Shown here piece by piece: positions 36,414 to 43,799 of a DNA stretch of 64,000 nt (the stretch's first letter is position 1; each line of letters opens with the position of its first letter). The position numbers and the translations under genes were made by a program. Source of the stretch: Cryobacterium adonitolivorans. GTDB lineage: Bacteria; Actinomycetota; Actinomycetes; Actinomycetales; Microbacteriaceae. The notes beneath the pieces are model-generated. The model was given only the letters and a program-made list of their open reading frames with translations. It had not been told where the DNA came from and did no database searches. Where the stretch lies: NCBI RefSeq assembly GCF_004402695.1, contig NZ_SOFL01000012.1:99549-163548 (forward strand), written 5' to 3'.

Positions 36414-36731
36414 TTAGCGGTACAGGTCTGCAGGCGTGGCGTTCTTGGCGCGCACCTGACTGGGTAGGGTGCACATGTCCACGATGTACCAGATCACGGC
36501 GCCCGTCAGCATGAACCCGCCGATGACGATGACCAGGCTCAACCACCCGATCCACCAGAGCAGCAGTAACGCGATACCGCGCCCGATGTTGCCCAAGTAA
36601 AAGTGGTGCGCCCCGAAACCTCCGAGCAGCAGCGCGAACAGGTATGCGGTCCCGACATCCCGGTTTCGCCCGGGCCGAAGGGAACCGGTACGACCGGTCA
36701 AGCCGTTAATTTGCTGGGGCTGAGCAGGCAC
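36414..36731 (-). CDS. TM2 domain membrane protein
   Basis: The 105-residue protein has the TM2 signature AYLFALLLGGFGAHHFYLGN, then GIALLLLWWIGWLSLVIVIG and a final VIWYIVDMCTLPSQVRA. TM2 proteins have two helices joined by a short loop with Asp/His near the membrane; their roles in bacteria are mostly unknown. It lies 80 bp upstream of the small membrane protein on the same strand. Confidence 0.88.
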   Translation of the reverse strand: MPAQPQQINGLTGRTGSLRPGRNRDVGTAYLFALLLGGFGAHHFYLGNIGRGIALLLLWWIGWLSLVIVIGGFMLTGAVIWYIVDMCTLPSQVRAKNATPADLYR

Positions 36732-36868
36732 CCGGAATGTCCTGCGAGTATGCGGTGTTTCTCCCGCTGTAGACGCGCATTCTGGTGTGCTGAAGTCCCG
36801 CCGCGGGCGCCTAATCGGCGCTTCGGCCCAGGGCGGCGCACATACCGCGCGTCACGAAAGGAGCCCAA

Positions 36869-37291
36869 GTGCGCAAGAACATCGACGTGGAGGTCGAGAC
36901 CGGCGTGATCGAGAAGTATCGCCGGCACCCCAATGGCAACGGATGGGTGTCGGGCAAGTCGAGCGTGCAACCGAGCGCGTTCATCTCCGAGTCCGCCTAC
37001 ATCGAATCCGGCGCGCAGGTGGGCCGCGAGTCGTGGGTCGGACCGGGCAGCTGGATCGACCATGACGTCGCCATCGGCGACAAGGTGTTCATCGGCCAGA
37101 ACGTGCACATCGGCGAAGGCAGTCTCGTCTCAAGCGGCGCACACCTCGGCAGCCATGTGCGCATCGGCCGCAACGTGCGCATCGCCGCCGGCGTGCGCCT
37201 GGACCGGGACACCCGGGTGCCCGACGGCACGGATGTGGCCACCGGCAACGTGGGCGCGGACGGCCGCCGCTCGCACGGGTTGGCCGCCTGA
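36869..37291 (+). CDS. Small left-handed beta-helix (hexapeptide-repeat) protein
   Basis: The 140-residue protein begins at GTG 36869 after AAAGGAG. The region about 40-125 is a run of hexapeptide repeats (AYIESGAQVGRESWVGPGSW, then IGDKVFIGQNVHIGEGSLVS), which fold as a beta-helix trimer. The C-terminal acyl-CoA site of typical acetyltransferases is not apparent, so it may be a truncated or structural member. It is a single gene upstream of the oxidoreductase; no substrate can be inferred. Confidence 0.72.
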   Translation: MRKNIDVEVETGVIEKYRRHPNGNGWVSGKSSVQPSAFISESAYIESGAQVGRESWVGPGSWIDHDVAIGDKVFIGQNVHIGEGSLVSSGAHLGSHVRIGRNVRIAAGVRLDRDTRVPDGTDVATGNVGADGRRSHGLAA

Positions 37292-37372
37292 GCATCCGTT
37301 TGGGCTGGTAAAACTGAAAAACGCTCGCGCGAACCGGTAAGCATCCGACTCCGACAGGAGCAGGATGGACCC

Positions 37373-39685
37373 ATGACACGTCGCGCACCGGTCAAGGACA
37401 TCAACGAAGACGACCTCGTCGTCGGCACCCCCAAGACGGCGGCTGCCGGCCTCGAGGCGGTGGTGGTGGCGCTGGACCGCGGCATCGCGCAGGCCGGCGT
37501 GGGCCGCACCGCGCGGGCCCTGCTGCGGCTCAACCAGCGAAACGGCACCGACTGCCCCGGCTGCGCCTGGCCGGAGTCGACCGGGCACCGCAAGACCGCC
37601 GAATTCTGCGAGAACGGCGCCAAGGCCGTGGCCGAGGAAAACACCCTGCGCACCGTCGGGCCGGAATTCTGGGCCAAGCACTCCCTCGCCGACCTGGCCG
37701 ACAAGACCGAGTACTGGCTGGGCAACCAGGGCCGCATCTCCCAGCCCGTGGTGGTGCGCCCCGGCGACACGCACTATTCCCCCATCGCCTGGGAAGACGC
37801 CTTCGCGCTGATCGGCGAGAAGATCCGCGCCACCACGCCCGACCGCACCGTGTTCTACACCTCCGGTCGCACCGCCAACGAGACCGCGTTCCTGTACCAG
37901 CTGTTCGCTAGGTCGATCGGCACCAACAACCTGCCGGACTGCTCGAACATGTGCCACGAATCCTCCGGGTCGGCGCTGAACCCGACGATCGGCATTGGCA
38001 AGGGCACCGTTTCGCTCCAGGACATCCACGTGGCCGAGCTGATCCTGGTGGTGGGCCAGAACCCGGGCACCAACCACCCGCGGATGCTGTCGGCGCTGGC
38101 CGACTGCAAGGCCAACGGCGGCAAGGTCGTCGCCGTGAACCCGCTGCCGGAGGCCGGGCTGTTCAACTTCAAGGACCCGCAGACCCCCACCGGACTCATC
38201 GGCCACGGGGTGCCGCTGGCCGACGAATACCTGCAGATCAAGGTCGGCGGCGACCTGGCCCTGTTTCAGGCGCTCGGCCACCTGCTCCTCGAGGAGGAGG
38301 CCCGGGTGCCCGGCTCCGTCGTGGACCAGGAATTCATCGACGCGAACACAGACGGCATCGACGCCTATCGGGCCGCGCGCGCCGACATCGACTGGGTCGA
38401 AACGGAGACGGCCACCGGGCTCTCCCGCCTTCAGATCAGCGTCGTCGCGAAGATGCTGGCCGCCTCGAAGGCCACCATCATCTGCTGGGCGCTGGGCCTG
38501 ACCCAGCAGCCGCACTCGGTGAACACGCTCAAGGAGATCATCAACCTGCTGCTGTTGCAGGGCAACTTCGGCAAGCCCGGCGCCGGCGCCTGCCCGGTTC
38601 GCGGGCACTCCAACGTGCAGGGCGACCGCACCATGGGCGTGTGGGAGAAGCCCAAGGAGGCCATGCTCGCCGCGCTCGACGCCGAGTTCGGCATCATCTC
38701 ACCGCGCGAGCACGGGCTCGACTCGGTGAACACCGTCGAGGCGTTCGAGAACGACGACGTGGACGTGTTCGTGTCGATGGGCGGCAACTTCGCGCTCGCC
38801 TGCAGCGACACCGACCTGCTCGAGGCCGCCATGCAGCGGGTGGGCCTGACCGTGCACGTGTCGACCAAGCCCAACCGGTCGCACGTGATGCACGGGGTCA
38901 CCTCGCTGATCCTGCCCACGCTCGGCCGCACCGACACCGATGACAAGCATCCATCGGGCCGGCAGGTTCTGTCGGTGGAGGACTCGATGTCGATGGTGCA
39001 CTCCACCCAGGGCCGGCTCGCCCCGGTGTCCGAGCATCTGCTGGCCGAACCGGTGATCGTGGCGCGGATGGCCAGGGCCACGCTCGGCGACGACCATCCG
39101 GTGGACTGGAAGGCGATGGCGGAGGACTACGACGTCATCCGCGACCACATCGCCCGGGTGCTGCCGGGCTTCGAGGACTTCAACCGCCGGCTGCGCGACA
39201 AGAACGGATTCGTGCTGCCCAACCCGCCCAGGGATTCCCGCAGTTTCGCCACCGACATCGGCCGGGCCCGCTTCACGGTGAGCCCGCTGGAGTACCTCAC
39301 GCCGCCGCCCGGGCACCTGATCCTGCAGACCATGCGCAGCCACGACCAGTACAACACCACCTTCTACGGGCTGGATGACCGCTACCGCGGCATCAAGGAC
39401 GGCCGCCGGGTGATCCTCATCCACGCCGACGACGTCACCGAGCTGGGCTTTGCGGACCGCGACCTCGTCGACGTGATCAGCACCTTCGGCGGGCAGGAAC
39501 GCCGGGCTGACAAGTTCAGGCTCGTGGTGTACCCCACCCCGCGCGGCTGCGCGGCGGCGTACTTCCCCGAGGCCAACCAGCTGATGCACCGGGAGCTCGT
39601 GGCCCGGGAGTCGAACACGCCCGGCTACAAGGCCATGAGCGTGCGGTTCATCCCGCACGAGGCGAAGCTGCCGGTTCTGGGCTGA
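37373..39685 (+). CDS. FdhF/YdeP-family molybdopterin oxidoreductase
   Basis: The 770-residue enzyme has a molybdopterin-guanine-dinucleotide fold. Near the start, CPGCAWPESTGHRKTAEFC may bind an iron-sulfur cluster. CSNMCHESSG carries the residue placed to bind molybdenum, here Cys in place of formate-dehydrogenase Sec. VVGQNPGTNHPRMLSAL and the C-terminal TMRSHDQYNTTFYG bind the cofactor. There are no partner electron-transfer subunits nearby. The fdhD gene is convergent and only 3 bp away. Substrate is not known; formate is possible. Confidence 0.88.
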   Translation: MTRRAPVKDINEDDLVVGTPKTAAAGLEAVVVALDRGIAQAGVGRTARALLRLNQRNGTDCPGCAWPESTGHRKTAEFCENGAKAVAEENTLRTVGPEFWAKHSLADLADKTEYWLGNQGRISQPVVVRPGDTHYSPIAWEDAFALIGEKIRATTPDRTVFYTSGRTANETAFLYQLFARSIGTNNLPDCSNMCHESSGSALNPTIGIGKGTVSLQDIHVAELILVVGQNPGTNHPRMLSALADCKANGGKVVAVNPLPEAGLFNFKDPQTPTGLIGHGVPLADEYLQIKVGGDLALFQALGHLLLEEEARVPGSVVDQEFIDANTDGIDAYRAARADIDWVETETATGLSRLQISVVAKMLAASKATIICWALGLTQQPHSVNTLKEIINLLLLQGNFGKPGAGACPVRGHSNVQGDRTMGVWEKPKEAMLAALDAEFGIISPREHGLDSVNTVEAFENDDVDVFVSMGGNFALACSDTDLLEAAMQRVGLTVHVSTKPNRSHVMHGVTSLILPTLGRTDTDDKHPSGRQVLSVEDSMSMVHSTQGRLAPVSEHLLAEPVIVARMARATLGDDHPVDWKAMAEDYDVIRDHIARVLPGFEDFNRRLRDKNGFVLPNPPRDSRSFATDIGRARFTVSPLEYLTPPPGHLILQTMRSHDQYNTTFYGLDDRYRGIKDGRRVILIHADDVTELGFADRDLVDVISTFGGQERRADKFRLVVYPTPRGCAAAYFPEANQLMHRELVARESNTPGYKAMSVRFIPHEAKLPVLG

Positions 39686-39688
39686 GGC

Positions 39689-40537
39689 TCAGACCGCGGC
39701 GAGCGCAGACTGAACGATGCGGTCCTCACCGGCATAGATCACCATCGAGTCCCCGCGGAGGAACCCGACCAGCGTCAGGCCCACCTCGTGCGCGAACTCG
39801 GCGGAGAGCGACGACGGCGCCGACACCGCGGCGAGCACCGGGATGCCGGCCATAAGGGCCTTCTGGGCGAGTTCGAAGCTGGCCCGGCTGGACACCATCA
39901 GCACTGTTCCGCGCAAAGGGAGCAGGTTCTCCTTGACCGCCCAGCCGATCACCTTGTCGACGGCGTTGTGCCGGCCCACATCCTCGCGGAGCACGAGCAT
40001 CTCGCCCGTGCTGCCGTCGAACAGGGCGGCCGCGTGCAGACCCCCGGTCTTCTCGAACACCGCCTGCGCGTCGCGGAGCCGTTCGGGCAGGGTGGTGAGC
40101 ATCTCGGCGTCGACGCGGACCGCATCCGCCCGCACGTCCCAGGTGGACTTGGTGCGCACCGCGTCGATGCTCTCCTTGCCGCACAGGCCGCAGGAGCTGG
40201 TGGTGAGGAAGTTGCGCTCCATGCTGGGGGTGGGCGCGGCGACGCCGGGGGCCAGGCGCAGGTCGAGCACGTTGTAGGTGTTCACGCCCTCGGCGGTGGC
40301 GCCGGCGCAGTAGCGGGCGGTGGCGAGATGCTCTGCCTCGGTGATGATGCCCTCGGAGACCAGGAAACCGGCGGCCAGGTCGACGTCATGGCCGGGGGTG
40401 CGCATGGTGACGGCCAGCGACCGGCCGTTCACCCGCATCTCGAGCGGCTCCTCGACCGCGAGCACGTCTTCGCGGCGGATGGGCGGCTGGCCGACCGTGA
40501 GCCGGGTGATCTTGCGCCGTGCCGTGACTCTGCTCAT
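39689..40537 (-). CDS. fdhD: Formate dehydrogenase sulfurtransferase FdhD
   Basis: FdhD moves sulfur from a cysteine desulfurase to the molybdenum cofactor of formate-dehydrogenase-type enzymes. The 282-residue protein has the catalytic cysteine pair in TSSCGLCGKESIDA and the conserved MRTPGHDVDLAAGFLVSEG and VSSRASFELAQKAL. AGGAGG precedes the ATG at 40537 closely. Its 3' end adjoins that of the oxidoreductase gene, its expected client. Confidence 0.95.
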   Translation of the reverse strand: MSRVTARRKITRLTVGQPPIRREDVLAVEEPLEMRVNGRSLAVTMRTPGHDVDLAAGFLVSEGIITEAEHLATARYCAGATAEGVNTYNVLDLRLAPGVAAPTPSMERNFLTTSSCGLCGKESIDAVRTKSTWDVRADAVRVDAEMLTTLPERLRDAQAVFEKTGGLHAAALFDGSTGEMLVLREDVGRHNAVDKVIGWAVKENLLPLRGTVLMVSSRASFELAQKALMAGIPVLAAVSAPSSLSAEFAHEVGLTLVGFLRGDSMVIYAGEDRIVQSALAAV

Positions 40538-40697
40538 GGGTGCCCTCCTCGAGAGTGTTTCCGCCGGGCGCCGCGGGGCGCCATCAGAACCTACGTCGAG
40601 CCTAAACCTCCCGCGCGTGGCGTCGGAGGGCGGCCTGAGAGCGGATGACCGGGGCGGCGTGGGCGGGGCCGGGGCGATTGCCGCGTACCGTTGTGTC

Positions 40698-41543
40698 ATG
40701 GCACTTCCCCCTCTCGTCGAGCCCACCGGCCCGCTCAGCCCCACCGAAACCGCGCGCCTGGAGCAGGTGCGCAACCTGCCCCAGCTTCGACTGCCCCCGA
40801 TCGACGAGCTCGGGCACCGCCGCCTCGCGGCCGCCCGGGCGCTGGTGCTGGGCACCTCGGGGCTCAGCGCCCCCGCCGTGCGCACGCTGGCCGCGGCCGG
40901 CGTTGGCACGATCGGGCTGGCCGACGTGGGCCCGCTGGACGTCGACGCCCTGGTGCTGGCGACCACCACCATCCTGACCCTCTCCCCCGACACCGCCGTG
41001 ACGGCGCACGACGAGGACCTCACGGCCGAGTCGGCGGCCCGCATCCTCGGCGGGTACGACCTGGTGATCGACGGCAGCGACCTGGCACCACAGCCGTTCC
41101 TTGTGGGCGACACCTGCGCCACCCTCGGCCTGCCGTTGGTCTGGGGCTCCGTGGCGCGCGGCAACGCCGAGCTGTCGGTGTTCTGGTCGAGCCCGCCGCG
41201 ACGCAGCGGCCAGCGCTCCACCCGGTTGCGCGATTTCTACGGCACCGACCCGGATGCGGCCGGCGCGGCCGCTGTCCCCGCCGACCCCGGCGTGCTCGGT
41301 GCGTTGCGCGGCCAGGCCGGCGCGATCCTGGCGGCGGAGGCCATCCGCCTGATCACCGGCACCGGCGAGCCGCTGATCGGCCGGGTGCTCACCATCGACG
41401 CCGAGTCCGGCCGGTTCGACGCCACCGTGTTGCCGGTGGCCCAGCCGGCCCCTGCCGGTGCCAGGATTGAGACCGACGGCGCGGAGCCCGTGCCCGTTGC
41501 CGCATCCGTTGCGACTGCCACTGCCACCGCCACCGAGGAGTGA
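40698..41543 (+). CDS. ThiF/MoeB-like protein with a degenerate adenylation site
   Basis: The 281-residue protein resembles the ThiF/MoeB/E1 fold: GTSGLSAPAVRTLAAAGVGTIGL takes the place of the nucleotide-binding GxGGLGxP motif, and YDLVIDGSD matches the catalytic-Asp region. The expected Arg finger (NLxRQ) and zinc CxxC pairs are missing. MoeB activates MoaD for molybdopterin synthesis, so this may be a divergent or inactive paralogue serving the neighbouring oxidoreductase. A DUF6457 gene follows closely. Confidence 0.75.
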   Translation: MALPPLVEPTGPLSPTETARLEQVRNLPQLRLPPIDELGHRRLAAARALVLGTSGLSAPAVRTLAAAGVGTIGLADVGPLDVDALVLATTTILTLSPDTAVTAHDEDLTAESAARILGGYDLVIDGSDLAPQPFLVGDTCATLGLPLVWGSVARGNAELSVFWSSPPRRSGQRSTRLRDFYGTDPDAAGAAAVPADPGVLGALRGQAGAILAAEAIRLITGTGEPLIGRVLTIDAESGRFDATVLPVAQPAPAGARIETDGAEPVPVAASVATATATATEE

Positions 41544-41547
41544 GACC

Positions 41548-41823
41548 ATGAGCACCAATACCCCGCTTCCTCCCGAAGCCCTCGACGAGTGGCTGGCCGC
41601 CCTCGCGGCCCGGCTCGGCCTCGACGCCGAGGTGGTGCCCACCGGGCTGCTGCTCGACGTGGCCCGCGACGTGGCACACAATGTGGCGCGGCCGGCCGCG
41701 CCGTTGAGCCTGTTCCTGGTGGGGCTGGCTGCCGCGCAGAACGGCGGCAGCGCCGAGGACATCACCGCGGCGAGCGCCGCCGCGACCGAACTCGCACTGG
41801 GTTGGCCCGCAAAGCAAGTCTGA
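41548..41823 (+). CDS. DUF6457 domain protein
   Basis: The 91-residue protein has the pattern LDEWLAALAARLGLD, then LLLDVARDVAHNVARPAAPL and FLVGLAAAQNGG, characteristic of DUF6457, a small helical family seen beside molybdenum-cofactor genes in actinobacteria. GAGGAG, at the end of the upstream ThiF-like gene, serves as its ribosome site, so the two are one transcription unit. The function is unknown. Confidence 0.82.
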   Translation: MSTNTPLPPEALDEWLAALAARLGLDAEVVPTGLLLDVARDVAHNVARPAAPLSLFLVGLAAAQNGGSAEDITAASAAATELALGWPAKQV

Positions 41824-41865
41824 ACCGCTTGCCGTGACACGGCTCCGCGCGCACTGCATCCGCGG

Positions 41866-41933
41866 CGAGTTGCCCCCGTACGGACCAGCTGCCCCCGCGC
41901 ACCGGGGCACCTCGTCCGGACCGGGGCAACTCG
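41866..41933. repeat. P1-C, 68-bp four-box palindromic element
   Basis: The right half in reverse complement reads CGAGTTGCCCCGGTC, CGGA, CGAGGTGCCCCGGTG; the left half is CGAGTTGCCCCCGTA, CGGA, CCAGCTGCCCCCGCG. Length and linkers equal those of P1-A and P1-B, although the box sequence differs (CGAGTTGCC instead of CAACTGTT). Confidence 0.85.
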
Positions 41934-41940
41934 GCCCGAT

Positions 41941-42130
41941 CGAGCCCGTCGTGGCGGGCCAGTCGAGCGCTTTCACCTGCTGGTCGGGGATCGTCGCGCC
42001 GAGGGAGTAGCCGCCGGTGTCGTGGTCGGTGCCCACGCAGACCCATCCGGTGATGGCGGCCAGGCCGTAGACGCCATACGGGTGTGCTGGGCCCAGGGCG
42101 GGGTCGATGCCAGGAGCGCCCTGACGACAT
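41941..42130 (-). pseudogene. Possible gene fragment of unknown family
   Basis: A minus-strand frame reads PGIDPALGPAHPYGVYGLAA, then ITGWVCVGTDHDTGGYSLGA and TIPDQQVKALDWPATTG, which looks like real protein. It has no start upstream and runs into P1-C at its 3' end, so it appears truncated. The gene-free stretch 41934-42467 holds only this and the next fragment. Confidence 0.4.
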
Positions 42131-42290
42131 CTCCGACGGCCACACACCTACAATCAGCCACCAGTCCACGATCTTCGCTCACCGAGGTCGACGTCGGGGC
42201 AACGGATGCCGCGGGGCGCTCACCGCGGCCGCATACACTGTCCGCCCGATCTCGGACGAACGCCCGGTCCCGTCCAGGAAGGCTAGAGCA

Positions 42291-42460
42291 GTGTCTTCCT
42301 GAGCGCATTCGGCAGTTATTGGTGGCCGTTTCCTCCGCTCAGCTCGCCGTCGGAGTAGCTGGTCAGCTCATCGCCCTTCGCGAGGGTCGGTCCTTCGACA
42401 TTTTCCGTTGGCGGGGGAAGCCGGAGCCACCAACCACGTCCAGAGTGGTGTATTTCGCGG
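42291..42460 (+). pseudogene. Possible gene fragment, N-terminus of a membrane-associated protein
   Basis: GTG 42291 after AGGAAGG would encode MSS and then hit TGA. One frame over, the sequence continues ERIRQLLVAVSSAQLAVGVA, then GQLIALREGRSFDIFRWRG, a protein-like amphipathic segment. It then runs antiparallel into the cupin gene's end. A frameshift plus a lost 3' end is the simplest reading. Confidence 0.4.
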
Positions 42461-42467
42461 TGAGCCC

Positions 42468-42800
42468 TCAGGGCCGCTTCGCGACGGTCAACAGGATGGC
42501 GGCATCCTCTTCGGCTTCGAGGCTGTGCCGGGCGTCGGGCACGATGAGCAGGTCGCCGGTGCGGGCCTGCCAGGAGTCCGCGCCGACAATCAGCCGCACC
42601 CGCCCACTCACCACGAAGACGGTAGTGTCACCCGGGCTCTCGTGCTCGGCCAGGACGGTGCCCTTGACCATGCCGATGACGGTCTGGCGCAGCACCTTCT
42701 CGTGGCCGCCGTAGACGGTGTCGGCCGCCCGGCCGCTGCTAGCGGATGTGGCTGCGGCGAGTTGCTGCCGGGCGAGGGCGTCGATCGAGATCTTCTGCAT
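42468..42800 (-). CDS. Cupin-domain protein
   Basis: The 110-residue single-domain cupin contains EHESPGDTTVFVVSGRVRLI and GDLLIVPDARHSLEAEEDAA, two beta-barrel motifs with His/Glu positioned for a metal, though the first motif lacks the usual HxH pair. The start is ATG 42800 (MQKISIDALA). It lies upstream of the fragments and is separated from the MarR gene by P1-D. A sensor or stress role is likely but not shown. Confidence 0.8.
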   Translation of the reverse strand: MQKISIDALARQQLAAATSASSGRAADTVYGGHEKVLRQTVIGMVKGTVLAEHESPGDTTVFVVSGRVRLIVGADSWQARTGDLLIVPDARHSLEAEEDAAILLTVAKRP

Positions 42801-42875
42801 GCCGCCAGCGTACGACTCCGAGAGCTGCCCTGCATTCGGGCTCGCCGAATCGGCTCGCCAGCCGTCCAGGTCCGC

Positions 42876-42943
42876 CGAGTTGCTCCCCCGCGGACGAGTT
42901 GCCCAGCTGCAGCGGGGCAACTCGTCCGCAGCGGGGCAACTCG
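42876..42943. repeat. P1-D, 68-bp four-box palindromic element
   Basis: This is the clearest copy. In reverse complement the right half is CGAGTTGCCCCGCTG, CGGA, CGAGTTGCCCCGCTG, that is, two identical boxes in direct repeat with the CGGA linker. The left half differs at a few bases. It lies in the presumed promoter region of the cupin gene. Confidence 0.88.
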
Positions 42944-42968
42944 ACGAAGTACCCACGGGCGGGCTCGG

Positions 42969-43475
42969 CTAGGAGGATGGCGGCGCGGGCGCGAGCGCGG
43001 GCTGGGGTGATGTCGCCGCCGCGGTGGTCGTGGCGCGGATGACCTCGTTGAGGGTGTCCCGCAGCGCGATCAGGCTCTCTGGCGACATCTCCAGGGTGCG
43101 GGCCACCCGTTCCGGGATGGTCTCGGCGATGAGGCGCAACTGACGACCCTGCTCGGTGAGCGTCACCCGCAGCGCGCGTTCGTCGGACGCCGAGCGCTCC
43201 CGGCGGATGTGGCCGGTCGCCTCCAGCCGCTTGAGCAGCGGCGACAGGGTGGCCGGCTCCAACCGCAACGCCTCGGCCAGGCTGCGGAGCGTGCGCGGGT
43301 GCTGCTCCCACAGGGCCAGCATCACCAGGTACTGCGGATGCGTCAGGCCCAGCGGTTCCAGGATCGGCTTGTACAGAGCCACGGTGGTGCGTGCCGCCAC
43401 GGTGAGGGCGAAGCAGACCTGGTTCTCCAGGGCGAGCACGTTCGGTTCGGTCAACGCAACGTGCTGGTTCGTCAT
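42969..43475 (-). CDS. ohrR: MarR-family regulator, OhrR type
   Basis: The 168-residue winged-helix regulator has the OhrR signature LENQVCFALTVAAR with the peroxide-sensing Cys, then YKPILEPLGLTHPQYLVMLAL and recognition region LSPLLKRLEATGHIRRERSA. Organic hydroperoxides oxidise that Cys and release DNA. AAAGGG supports ATG 43475; longer starts lack it. The usual target gene ohr is not adjacent: the divergent gene is a small zinc-ribbon protein with a palindromic operator. Confidence 0.85.
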   Translation of the reverse strand: MTNQHVALTEPNVLALENQVCFALTVAARTTVALYKPILEPLGLTHPQYLVMLALWEQHPRTLRSLAEALRLEPATLSPLLKRLEATGHIRRERSASDERALRVTLTEQGRQLRLIAETIPERVARTLEMSPESLIALRDTLNEVIRATTTAAATSPQPALAPAPPSS

Positions 43476-43500
43476 CCGTGTGTCCCTTTTCATTAGTGGC

Positions 43501-43537
43501 CTGACCATCAATCGGTTTAGTTAGTACACTAATTAGT
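43501..43537 (+). promoter_or_regulatory. Promoter and overlapping MarR-type operator of the zinc-ribbon gene
   Basis: CTGACC at 43501 and TACACT at 43525 fit -35 and -10 elements 18 bp apart, which puts transcription start at or next to the A of ATG 43538. The palindromes TTAGTACACTAA (43521-43532) and ACTAATTAGT (43528-43537) overlap the -10, a typical repressor site. The stretch is strikingly AT-rich against its surroundings. Confidence 0.65.
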
Positions 43538-43774
43538 ATGACGGCGAAAAAGCGCAAACCGACCATGAAGGATGCCGGCGGCTTCACCGCGTGGCTGAAC
43601 GGTCGCCTGCTGCCGATCATCGGCCCACCGCCGTTAGGCCCGTACGACGACGAGGTGCCCGTGCAGGAGCGCCCGGTGGCACGCTGCCCGCTCTGCGGAG
43701 AGCCCATGACCAAGCACGACATCGACCGCAGCGGCGAGCGCACCCAGCTGCGCTGCCCGGCACCCGTCAGGTAA
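43538..43774 (+). CDS. Small zinc-ribbon-like protein, probably leaderless
   Basis: The 78-residue basic protein has a conserved-looking middle (FTAWLNGRLLPIIGPPPLG) and a CPLCGEPMTKHD knuckle with another Cys 20 residues later (LRCP), three cysteines that could bind zinc with a His. No ribosome site precedes ATG 43538; promoter geometry suggests a leaderless mRNA. The palindromic operator implies repression by the divergent MarR/OhrR protein. The function is unknown. Confidence 0.7.
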   Translation: MTAKKRKPTMKDAGGFTAWLNGRLLPIIGPPPLGPYDDEVPVQERPVARCPLCGEPMTKHDIDRSGERTQLRCPAPVR

Positions 43775-43799
43775 TCCAGGTCGGACGCGCGGCAGATGG

